Under the pieces are notes generated by a model. That model saw nothing but the letters and a program-made list of their open reading frames with translations, ran no database searches and had not been told where the DNA came from. Positions 8,668-16,581 of a stretch of 64,000 bases of DNA are shown piece after piece (the stretch's first letter is position 1; every line of letters starts with the position of its first letter). The translations under genes were made by a program, and so were the position numbers. Source of the stretch: CAWCUK01 sp963798775 (GTDB lineage: Bacteria > Bacteroidota > Ignavibacteria > Ignavibacteriales > Ignavibacteriaceae); the NCBI GenBank assembly GCA_963798775.1, contig CAWCUK010000001.1, forward strand, positions 1,302,001 to 1,366,000, read 5' to 3'.

Positions 8668-10612
8668 AAATTAATTTTTTTTGTTGTTAAAAGATTTTTA
8701 TAAACCCGGATAATATTCCGGTAAATAATACCCAAAGAAAAAGGATCATTGTGTAGAGATAAATTTTTCCAGACTGCTAGATTCTTTAGTTTCCCTCCCA
8801 AAGCACCAATAATTTTTGCGAAAGAATCTAAACCTTTCGATATTCCCTTATCATCAGCTTCGGCGGATATTTTAGCGGAAGATAAAGTTAAATTAGAAAT
8901 TTCCCCCGCGCATTTATCAAAAATAACTTCTGATTTTTTTGTAACTCCGGATAATGCGAAAGCAGCTTTGCTTAAAGAATCAGCCGCAGAATCAAAAACA
9001 TTTTCTATTTTAACTATAACTTTAGAAAGTGACAAAACAGTTTGAGCCGGAAGTTCTACAATTTTATCTATAGCAACAGACGGATATGAAAAAACTTTAG
9101 TAAAAGCCGGCACTACGCCTCTATTCTTCACTCGGGAATAACCAAACAAAACTCCGGCAACACCGGCGCAAATTTCCGCTGAACGCCACGCCCATGAAAT
9201 TTCTCCCGCAGAAGAAAACGTTAATATTTTTTCTAAAGATATTTTTATAATAATTCCAATCACAATTGCTGCCGATGCTAAAATTAAAGTCGGATAAAGC
9301 ATGCTTTTTTTGGTTTCGATTTTACCTTCATCTGAACCATCTATTAAAAGAGCTGCCCCGGCGCGGCTTATATAAACCGCGGCAAGAAAAATCAGTACAA
9401 TCATTAAAGCGGCAAGAAAAAAATTATTTTTAATCGCGGCTGATAAAATTTCTTCTTCGCTCCAAAAACCACCGAAAGGAGGAATTCCCGCTAAAGCCAA
9501 ACCCGCGGCAATAAACGCGAACGAGGAATAAGGAATCTTTTTAAAAATCCTCTTATTTTTGTTATATCTCTTTTTTCTGCGGCATGACTAATTATTCCGG
9601 CGATTAGAAAAAGTGAAGATTTAAAAACGGCATGCACAGATAAATGAAATGAAGCCGCGAAGGCTGCGCCTAATCCTAGCGCCAACATCATTTCGCCTAA
9701 TTGTGAAATTGTTGACCACGCCAAAATTCTTTTCAAATCATTTTGTGAAGAAGCGACTAAGGCAGCAATAAATGCCGTTAATCCGCCAATCCATAAAAGT
9801 ATAATAAATGAATTTTGTTCTATCTGATAAAGAGGAAATAATCTTAAAATTAAATAAACTCCGGCCGCAACCATTGTAGCCGAATGAATTAGAGCTGACA
9901 CCGGCGTCGGCCCTTCCATCGCGTCGGGAAGCCAAGAAGTAAAAGGAATTTGCGCGCTTTTCCCGAACGCGCCGATTAAAAAGAGAACCGAGATTAATGA
10001 TAATCCAAATGAGGGAATATTCCCCGCGGAAACCGAAGTGAGAAAAGTTTTTATGTCTGTTGTCTGCTGCCAATTTAAAATTAAAAGCCACGCAAGCATC
10101 AATCCCAAATCCGCGAAACGAGTAACAAGGAAAGCTTTTCGCGCGGCTTTCAATGCTTTCTTTTCTTCATAATGAAATCCAATTAATAAAAAAGAAGCTA
10201 TTCCAACGCCTTCCCAGGCGGCAAACAACAGAAGGAAAGAATTTGATAAAACCAGCAGCAGCATCGCACCAGTGAAGAAAGAGAAGTAAGTAAAAAATCT
10301 AACTTTTTCTTTTTGAATATAACCCGTTGAATAAATTGTTACCAAAGTTGAAACTGCGGCAACAATAATCGCAATAAAGTTTGATAGTCCGTCGAGTTGT
10401 AAACCAAGAGTTATTTTATAAGATGAGATTTTAAGCCACGTAAAAAAAATATCTAAAGATTGTGAAGAAAGGATTATCAACATAATTAAGGAAAGCGCCG
10501 CCGCGGAAACAGAAATAAATCCGGCTGTTTTGCCTTTTTCTTTTGGCAAAAAAGAAAGTAAGACCGCTGCAAATAAAGGCAAAACCGGGATTAGGATTAA
10601 TAAAATTTTCAT
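8661..10612 (-). CDS. nuoL: NuoL-like subunit of the membrane-only Nuo cluster, interrupted by a frameshift
   Basis: Two overlapping frames together encode one NuoL-like protein of about 650 residues. The first (10612 to about 9539) has FAAWEGVGIASFLLIGFHY, GKSAQIPFTSWLPDAM and GPTPVSALIHSATMVAAGVY. It then runs out of frame and stops at 9491. The second frame (to 8661) continues with KKIPYSSFAFIAAG and LALAGIPPFGGFW. The break is at 9539-9545, where the coding strand reads U UUA AAA G in the 0-frame. A -1 slip there, or one missing A, restores GFLKKIP. The TM12 motif reads SEEEIL instead of SKDEIL. The last ~150 residues are amphipathic and lack the final transmembrane helix seen in the other nuoL. 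Assembly error is the simplest cause of the break; recoding is possible. Confidence 0.85.
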
Positions 10613-10920
10613 CCCTTCAGTTCCTTATATTTATCGACCTGAACTGTTTTTCTGTTTCGGTAAAGAAGCATCATAATTGCTAATCCCACCGCCATTTCAA
10701 CCGCGCCGATAGTTACAATTAAAATTGTAAAAATTTGTGCCGAATAATTTTCCGGATTTATATATCGCCAAAAAGCGATTAAATTTAATCCGATGGCATT
10801 GAGCAAAAGTTCAACTCCCATTAACACCATAACCGCTGAACGCTGCGCAAGCACGGCGTAAACTCCTGTTGAAAAAAGTACTGCGCCAATTATTAAATAT
10901 GCTTTTAAAGAAATAATCAT
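10609..10920 (-). CDS. nuoK: NuoK-like subunit of the membrane-only Nuo cluster
   Basis: This is a 103-residue, three-helix homologue of NuoK, related to MrpC. Both membrane glutamates that define the family are present: TM2 in MGVELLLNAIGLNLIAF and TM3 in VTIGAVEMAVGLAIMMLLY. The protein therefore still has the residues thought to link the proton path between NuoH/NuoJ and the antiporter subunits. It overlaps both nuoL (ATGA) and nuoJ by 4 bp, which indicates tight translational coupling. The sequence is clearly different from the nuoK at 18457-18762. Confidence 0.93.
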   Translation of the reverse strand: MIISLKAYLIIGAVLFSTGVYAVLAQRSAVMVLMGVELLLNAIGLNLIAFWRYINPENYSAQIFTILIVTIGAVEMAVGLAIMMLLYRNRKTVQVDKYKELKG

Positions 10921-11651
10921 TCTTGTTTCTCGAATTCTTCAACATTAAACGGATGTAAAGGTTTTACGATATCATCATCAATCATTTCAGGATTTTCAGC
11001 AATTGCTGTAGGCCTATCTCTTCCAACTAAATCTGGAAATTTATCAGGCCGCGCAAGAAATACCGCGCCGAAAATTCCTAATAAAATCAACATTCCGGCT
11101 CCTTCAAAAGCCATCATATATTTTCCCATTAATAAAAGTCCGATTCTCCACGCAGAATTCTGGTCGGGGATTTTTTCAACTTCCTTAAATTCAGGAAAAA
11201 GCAAAATAAGCGAAACGAAAAGTGCGCCTGTTAAAATTCCAATTACAGCAGCATAAGGTTTTATCGGCGTCATCATAGACATTCCGCTCATATCCATTCC
11301 ACCATGCCGCATTGTTTTGTTTTTATGTTTCGGCGTTAATCCAAGACTAAAAAATTTTTCTATGAAAGGCATTTTCATATTTGCCATCATTGCTCCGCCC
11401 GGATCGTTTGAAAACAAAACCATGAAAAGAATCATCACAAGCATTCCGCCGATGTACATCATAATTTGAAGAAGTCCCAAGAGATCTGCGAGAAGAAGTA
11501 TAAATAATCCGGCAACACCAATAAAAGAAGCCATTAAAAAAATTCCGCTTCTGAACATGCTCATAGTTGTCGTCATTCCAACGGCGCCGGCAACGGAAAT
11601 AAAAGCAAAAACTGCAAAGGCAAATATTTGAGCTGTTTCGGATAAAATCAT
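10917..11651 (-). CDS. nuoJ: NuoJ-like subunit with Met/His-rich insertion, membrane-only Nuo cluster
   Basis: This is a 244-residue NuoJ homologue, about 70 residues longer than the nuoJ of the complete operon (175 residues). The family's TM3 region is recognisable (LQIMMYIGGMLVMILFMVLF, about 61-80). A loop at about 87-127 is rich in methionine and has two histidines (KHKNKTMRHGGMDMSGMSMM), which looks like a soft-metal-binding or flexible insert. The tail of about 45 residues is acidic and soluble (DLVGRDRP, HPFNVEEFEKQE). Start and stop overlap nuoH and nuoK by 4 bp. Neither insert nor tail is typical of NuoJ and both may be specific to this complex. Confidence 0.88.
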   Translation of the reverse strand: MILSETAQIFAFAVFAFISVAGAVGMTTTMSMFRSGIFLMASFIGVAGLFILLLADLLGLLQIMMYIGGMLVMILFMVLFSNDPGGAMMANMKMPFIEKFFSLGLTPKHKNKTMRHGGMDMSGMSMMTPIKPYAAVIGILTGALFVSLILLFPEFKEVEKIPDQNSAWRIGLLLMGKYMMAFEGAGMLILLGIFGAVFLARPDKFPDLVGRDRPTAIAENPEMIDDDIVKPLHPFNVEEFEKQE

Positions 11652-12550
11652 GATCCTTTAACTCCCAATAAAATTAAACCACCGACGATCAAAACATTTA
11701 ACAGTCCAACAGGAATTAAAATCTTCCAAGAAAATTCCAGCATTTTAGCAACCGGAATAGGTTTAAATTTTTGTCCGATAAAAATAATCAGCCACATTAT
11801 AAAGAATGTTTTTAAAGACATCCAAATGAATCCCGGCAAAAACGGTCCTTTATAACCACCGAGAAATAAAACAGCGCCCATTGCCGAGACGATGAACAAA
11901 ATTCCCGAAAGAGCATAGCGCCAGAATAAAACTTTCAATCCTCCGAAACCGGAAAGAATTCCATTTTGAATAACGCTTGAAAAAGGTTCCAGAAAAGGCT
12001 GCCTATAAACCTGCATTGCTGCGGTAACTATATATAGCGCGAAACCAAGCGGCTGAGAAACAATGTACCACAGCGCGCTTTGTTCTTCTATAATTCTAAC
12101 AGTAGAAAGTGAACGCGACATCATGATCGGGCCAATAATAGCAAGTCCGAGCGGCACTACGTAAGAAATAAGTTGGGCGACAATTCTATAACTTGCTTCA
12201 ATTCCATTTATAGTATTCATTCCCCAGCCGCCAATTGCAATACCAAGTACAACAAAATCGACGACAACGATAAAATAGAATAAAGCGATTCCGAGATCGG
12301 CGCCGATAAAATTTTTATCAAAAGGAATAACAACTGCGCCTAGTAAAACTCCCATTGCACCGATAAACGGGGAGGATTTATAAAGCCACTGATCCGTATG
12401 ATTTATTTGTAATTCTAAATTTGCTTTAACCTTTGCTGCCGGGCCTTTTTCAGAAGAAATTTTCAATAAACTTTTTTCAAAAAACATTGTTATTAAAGTC
12501 CCGGCGGATAAAATTCCGATTGTAGTTAATGCGCCATATACTATTCCCAT
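11648..12550 (-). CDS. nuoH: Divergent NuoH-like subunit lacking the quinone-site motifs
   Basis: This protein of about 300 residues has the hydrophobic profile (about eight helices) and C-terminal pattern of NuoH, for example GGYKGPFLPGFIWMSLKTFF against GGWLGPAFLPGIIWFFIKTF in the other nuoH. The signature motifs have gone. The GPNRVGPFG loop is replaced by a polar stretch (SSEKGPAAKVKANLE). The acidic loop RLPFDIPEAESELIAGFHSEYSG is replaced by YRQPFLEPFSSVIQNGILSG. These segments form the quinone tunnel and the acidic funnel in complex I. I take the ATG at 12550, preceded by GGGAG; a TTG at 12571 is the alternative. Homology is inferred from topology, position and weak motif matches. Confidence 0.78.
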   Translation of the reverse strand: MGIVYGALTTIGILSAGTLITMFFEKSLLKISSEKGPAAKVKANLELQINHTDQWLYKSSPFIGAMGVLLGAVVIPFDKNFIGADLGIALFYFIVVVDFVVLGIAIGGWGMNTINGIEASYRIVAQLISYVVPLGLAIIGPIMMSRSLSTVRIIEEQSALWYIVSQPLGFALYIVTAAMQVYRQPFLEPFSSVIQNGILSGFGGLKVLFWRYALSGILFIVSAMGAVLFLGGYKGPFLPGFIWMSLKTFFIMWLIIFIGQKFKPIPVAKMLEFSWKILIPVGLLNVLIVGGLILLGVKGS

Positions 12551-12858
12551 CTTAACGCTCCCATTCCCCAAGCGTAAGCAATACCGGCTGAAAGTATTCC
12601 TATAAAAACAAACATATCGAAAAAAGCTTTAACTCCGATTAAAACAAACACAACAGCCCATGGATACATAAATATCATTTCCATATCAAACGAAAGAAAA
12701 ATTAATGAATAAGTAATAAAGCCAAACCGGTAGGGTTTCCAGACATTTACATTCTGGAGCTTTTCAAATTTTGGATGAAAAAATGCGGCGGCAAGAAGTG
12801 TAAAACCTCCAAGGGCTAATAATACTAAACCAATTACAGCATATTTTTGAAGAATCAT
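12541..12858 (-). CDS. nuoA: Short NuoA-like subunit, first gene of the membrane-only Nuo cluster
   Basis: This is a 105-residue three-helix homologue of NuoA. The TM2 signature is clear (RFGFITYSLIFLSFDMEMIFMYPWAVV, compare the FxxFDxExxFxxPWAV pattern). The TM1-TM2 loop, which normally carries YECGxxP and contacts NuoB, NuoD and the quinone chamber, is shortened and lacks that motif (QNVNVWKPYRFGF). The protein is 36 residues shorter than the nuoA at 27716-28141. It overlaps the nuoH reading frame by 10 bp. The reduced loop agrees with the absence of nuoB, nuoC, nuoD and nuoI from this cluster. Confidence 0.87.
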   Translation of the reverse strand: MILQKYAVIGLVLLALGGFTLLAAAFFHPKFEKLQNVNVWKPYRFGFITYSLIFLSFDMEMIFMYPWAVVFVLIGVKAFFDMFVFIGILSAGIAYAWGMGALRWE

Positions 12859-12921
12859 TTCAACTCGGAAAATGAATAGTTAATAGAAAAATATACTTGG
12901 TAAAAAAAAGAATAGGTATCG

Positions 12922-12950
12922 AAGTGATCACAAGAAACAAAAGATCACTT
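12922..12950 (-). terminator. Hairpin between the PEBP gene and the membrane-only Nuo cluster
   Basis: On the minus strand AAGTGATC pairs with GATCACTT (8 bp, 13-nt loop). About 12 nt later a run of nine T follows. The gap before the T-run is longer than in a typical intrinsic terminator, so this may be a weak terminator of the upstream transcript or part of the nuoA leader. Confidence 0.4.
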
Positions 12951-12994
12951 ATGAATTAAAAGATGGAAGCTAATCTATTCCGCCGTGGAATATT

Positions 12995-13543
12995 CTATTT
13001 GTTACGCTTATATTTCCCGGTTAATTTTCCCTCGGCTATTACATGCCCTTTTATCTTTTGCATAATCTTATCTCTTTCCAAACCGGCTTCATTATGTAAT
13101 GCTATATCAATTCCATAAATATCAAAGATATAATTATGAGTACCGGAGGGAGGGCAAGGCCCATTGTAGCCGACTCTTCCGAAGCTGTTTGTTCCAAGCA
13201 AAACTTCATCGGGTATATTTTTAGTAGTAGTAATTTCTTCCATAAACTCATGCACATTTGCCGGAATATTATAAGCAACCCAATGAACATAATCGCCGTT
13301 TGGAGCGTCAGGATCATGAAGAATTAGAACAAAAGTTTTAATCCCTTCCTTTTTAGACGACCATTTTATTTCGGGAGAAACATTCGCCCCGTCGCAGGTA
13401 AATTTAGAAGGAATCATTCCTCCTTCTTTAAAAGCATTGCTTTGAATTTTAATATCCATCGTTTTATTCCCATCTTTATTTTGAGGTAAAATTGTTACCA
13501 CGCCAATAATAATTAACCAAAGTAAAAGTGATAAATTTTTCAT
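12995..13543 (-). CDS. YbhB/YbcL-type PEBP family protein with signal peptide
   Basis: This is a 182-residue phosphatidylethanolamine-binding-protein family member of the bacterial YbhB/YbcL type. A hydrophobic N-terminus (LSLLLWLIIIGVVTILPQ) suggests export or membrane anchoring. Family motifs are plain: IPSKFTCDGANVSPEIKW, LILHDPDAPNGDYVHWVAYNIP, and GYNGPCPPSGTHNYIFDIY with the conserved Pro-Cys-Pro-Pro-x-Gly-x-His. The biochemical role of bacterial PEBPs is poorly defined (ligand binding, possible hydrolase inhibition). It lies between the two nuo clusters on the same strand, 52 bp from one and 136 bp from the other. Whether this means a shared function or chance insertion cannot be told. 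Confidence 0.92.
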   Translation of the reverse strand: MKNLSLLLWLIIIGVVTILPQNKDGNKTMDIKIQSNAFKEGGMIPSKFTCDGANVSPEIKWSSKKEGIKTFVLILHDPDAPNGDYVHWVAYNIPANVHEFMEEITTTKNIPDEVLLGTNSFGRVGYNGPCPPSGTHNYIFDIYGIDIALHNEAGLERDKIMQKIKGHVIAEGKLTGKYKRNK

Positions 13544-13594
13544 AACATTTTATAAAGTTAAATCGGTAATAATTCACATTAAGTGATTTACAGC

Positions 13595-15022
13595 TTATAC
13601 AATACCCATAGTCATATAATGAATGAGATTTATCATTCCCGTGGGATAAACTCCAAGCCAAATAAGAAGAATTGCGACAACAGCCAAAGCAACTCCCCCG
13701 CTAATTGAAAAAGCCGGGCTAAGCCTTTCTTTAGTTTCGGAAGATTTCTTGCTGAACATTGCCGCAACAATTTTCAAATAATAATAAAGACCTATGGCGC
13801 TGTTAATAACAAGGATGATTGATAAAAACCAAAGTGAAGCTCCTATGCCGGCAGAAACCGCGTAAAATTTTCCAATAAAACCTGCTGTTAAAGGAATGCC
13901 CGCAAGAGATAAAAGCACAGCAGTAAAGATTGTCGCCGTTATAGGTTTTTCCCAGTATAAACCTTTATAGTCGTCAACTTCGTCAGGCTCTCTTTCTTTT
14001 GTGGATAAAAATGAAATAATTCCGAAAGCGCCTATTGTGGTTATAAAATAAGCAACGAGGTAAAATGAAGAAGCCTGCACAGCCAGTTTTCCTCCGGCGA
14101 GAAATGCGACCAATAAATAACCAAGATGAGCGATTGAAGAGTATGCCAAAATTCGTTTTACATTGTGCTGAAGCAGCGCGAGAATATTTCCCGCAAACAT
14201 AGATGCAACCGCGATAACACTGAAAATTATAAACAGAATATGGTACTGATATAAATTTACTTCGATGAAAAATCGTAACAAAAGAGCAAACATTCCGCCT
14301 TTTGAAACGGTTGCGATAAAAGCTGTAACAGGAGAAGAAGCGCCTTCGTAAACATCGGGAGTCCACATATGAAACGGAACAACAGCAAGTTTAAATCCAA
14401 CTCCTACAGTCATCAAGGCAACTCCTGTAATCATAAAAATTGAACCTGGAGAAAATTTTGTAAATAATTCGCTGAAAAGCATCGTTCCGGTTTCGGCATA
14501 AATCAACGCCATGCCGAATAATAAAAATGCTGATGAAGCGGCGGCAAGAATTAAATATTTAACTCCCGCTTCCAAAGATTTTAAATTTTCTTTTTGATAA
14601 GCAATTAAGACGTAAAGCGGAACGCTCAAAACTTCAAGTCCGAGAAAAAATGAAATAAAATTATTGGCCGCGCAAAGAACGGAAGAACCTAAAACAGCAA
14701 TTAATAGGAGCACATAAAATTCTTCTTTTTTTGCCGGATGCGTTTCTAAATAATTATATGAAAGCAGCGCGATTAAAAATCCCGCCGCAAAAAATAATCC
14801 CATAAAAAATTTAGAAAATCCATCAATTACGACTAAGGATGAGATTAACTCAGAACTCGAGGGAACATAAAAAAGAGAAATTAAACCAGCGGCAAATCCA
14901 AGAAGCGCAAGAATAAATGCAGCCGCATGAATCCTTTTTACAGCCGTAACAAGCATAACTAGAACAGATGTTCCGGCAATAATAATAAACGGAATTAATT
15001 TTGTAATTTCAGCCGAAGTCAA
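13595..15022 (-). CDS. nuoN: NADH-quinone oxidoreductase subunit N
   Basis: This is the NuoN antiporter-like subunit of the complete complex I (475 residues, about 14 helices). The channel residues are canonical: TM5 glutamate in FFLGLEVLSVPLYVLIAYQ, TM7 lysine in GFKLAVVPFHMWTPDVYEG, TM8 lysine in TVSKGGMFALLLRFF, and TM12 lysine in TAGFIGKFYAVSAG. The start is a TTG at 15022 overlapping the nuoM stop (TTGA); no ATG is available nearby. It is the last gene of the 14-subunit operon. It serves as the internal reference that shows how altered the nuoN at 5760 is. Confidence 0.96.
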   Translation of the reverse strand: MTSAEITKLIPFIIIAGTSVLVMLVTAVKRIHAAAFILALLGFAAGLISLFYVPSSSELISSLVVIDGFSKFFMGLFFAAGFLIALLSYNYLETHPAKKEEFYVLLLIAVLGSSVLCAANNFISFFLGLEVLSVPLYVLIAYQKENLKSLEAGVKYLILAAASSAFLLFGMALIYAETGTMLFSELFTKFSPGSIFMITGVALMTVGVGFKLAVVPFHMWTPDVYEGASSPVTAFIATVSKGGMFALLLRFFIEVNLYQYHILFIIFSVIAVASMFAGNILALLQHNVKRILAYSSIAHLGYLLVAFLAGGKLAVQASSFYLVAYFITTIGAFGIISFLSTKEREPDEVDDYKGLYWEKPITATIFTAVLLSLAGIPLTAGFIGKFYAVSAGIGASLWFLSIILVINSAIGLYYYLKIVAAMFSKKSSETKERLSPAFSISGGVALAVVAILLIWLGVYPTGMINLIHYMTMGIV

Positions 15023-16581
15023 TTTAAATCTCCATTTACACTTTTTCTTTCAACAAATTTTATATTTTCTTTTTGATACTGTTTTTCTTGAGAGACTTGA
15101 TTTGAAGATGATTTTAAAATTCCGGATAGGACATTATCAACCGTTTTAATTACTGTCTGCGGATAAATTCCAAGCCATACAATCGCAATAATCATTGAAC
15201 CGGAAATAATCATTTCTTTGAAATTCATATCGGGCAAAGTCCACGATTTTTTTTCTTCTCCGTAAAATACTTTCTGCATAATTCTAAGCGAATAAATAGT
15301 TGCCGCCACCAAACCAATCGTAGCAAAAATGGTTATCCATACGCTTGCTTGATATGAACCGGAAAGAATAAGAAATTCCGCTACAAAGTTTCCGAGTCCC
15401 GGCAATCCGAGAGAAGCCATCGCGAAAATTAATCCCACCGCGCCCATTCTTGGAATTTTCTGCCAAAGTCCGCCCATTACATTTATATCACGTGTATGGA
15501 TTCTTTCCTGCAGCGCCCCGACAAGAATAAACAAAGCGCCTGTGCTTATTCCGTGCGCCAGCATCTGCATTACAACTCCTTGCAGCGCTAATTGATTAAA
15601 GGCGAATAATCCTAAAAGCACAAACCCCATATGGCTGACGCTTGTATAAGCGACTAATCTTTTAAGATCAACTTGGGCGAAAGCTAATTTTGCGCCATAT
15701 AAAATACCGATTACGCCTATAATCATTGCGGCGGGCGCGAAACTTTTTGCGGCTTCGGGGAAAAGCGGAAGAACAAATCGAAGAATTCCGTATGCGCCGG
15801 TTTTCAATAATAATCCCGCTAAAATTACACTGCCGGCTGTCGGCGCTTCTGTGTGCGCGTCGGGAAGCCAATTATGAATAGGAACCGCGGGAAGTTTAAC
15901 AGCAAACGCAATTAAGAATCCGAACATCAGCCATTTTGCGGTCGATGAAGAGAGATTGGTTCCAAGCAAAGAAAAATAATCGAATGTATAATTTCCGGTA
16001 GTTTGACCGTGAATAAAATAGAGGCCAAGAATTGCGACAAACATTAATAATCCGCTTGCCTGTGTAAATATGAAAAATTTATAAGAAGCGTAAATTCTGT
16101 TTTCGTGTCCCCAAATTCCGATTAAGAAATACATTGGAATCAGCATCACTTCCCAAAAGAAGTAGAACAAGAAAAGATCCATCGCGAGAAATACGCCGCT
16201 TATTCCGGCTAATATCCAAAGTAAATTAAAATGAAAAAAACCTACCTTCTCTTCAATTTCTTTCCAGGAAATTAAAACCGATAAAATTCCAAGAAACATG
16301 GTTAACGCTAATAATACAAGGCTCAATCCGTCAACAGCAAGATGAAAACTTATACCGAGCGCGGGAATCCAGTTCCACTTTAACTGTAAAAGCCAATTGG
16401 AACCGGCGGATGCAATGTTTATTTCAGGAGAATTAGAAATCCAGAAGGCGATGATAATTATAAAATCAATTATAAGTGTTAATAAAGAAATCCAACGACA
16501 AATTAAATGATTCCATTTTGCCGCAATCCAGGCGAGAAATCCGCCCGCCATTAAAATCGCTATAATCCAGAAAAGCATCAT
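15019..16581 (-). CDS. nuoM: NADH-quinone oxidoreductase subunit M
   Basis: This is the NuoM proton-pumping subunit (520 residues). Typical motifs are the TM5 glutamate in FFWEVMLIPMYFLIGIWG, FAVKLPAVPIHNWLPDAHTEAP with the TM7 lysine, the TM8 lysine in LLLKTGAYGILRF, FAQVDLKRLVAYTSVSHMG, and the TM12 glutamate in GLGNFVAEFLILSG. A hydrophilic C-terminal tail of about 35 residues (SSNQVSQEKQYQKENIKFVE) is longer than usual and probably dispensable. It overlaps nuoL by 4 bp at its start and nuoN by 4 bp at its stop. Confidence 0.96.
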   Translation of the reverse strand: MMLFWIIAILMAGGFLAWIAAKWNHLICRWISLLTLIIDFIIIIAFWISNSPEINIASAGSNWLLQLKWNWIPALGISFHLAVDGLSLVLLALTMFLGILSVLISWKEIEEKVGFFHFNLLWILAGISGVFLAMDLFLFYFFWEVMLIPMYFLIGIWGHENRIYASYKFFIFTQASGLLMFVAILGLYFIHGQTTGNYTFDYFSLLGTNLSSSTAKWLMFGFLIAFAVKLPAVPIHNWLPDAHTEAPTAGSVILAGLLLKTGAYGILRFVLPLFPEAAKSFAPAAMIIGVIGILYGAKLAFAQVDLKRLVAYTSVSHMGFVLLGLFAFNQLALQGVVMQMLAHGISTGALFILVGALQERIHTRDINVMGGLWQKIPRMGAVGLIFAMASLGLPGLGNFVAEFLILSGSYQASVWITIFATIGLVAATIYSLRIMQKVFYGEEKKSWTLPDMNFKEMIISGSMIIAIVWLGIYPQTVIKTVDNVLSGILKSSSNQVSQEKQYQKENIKFVERKSVNGDLN

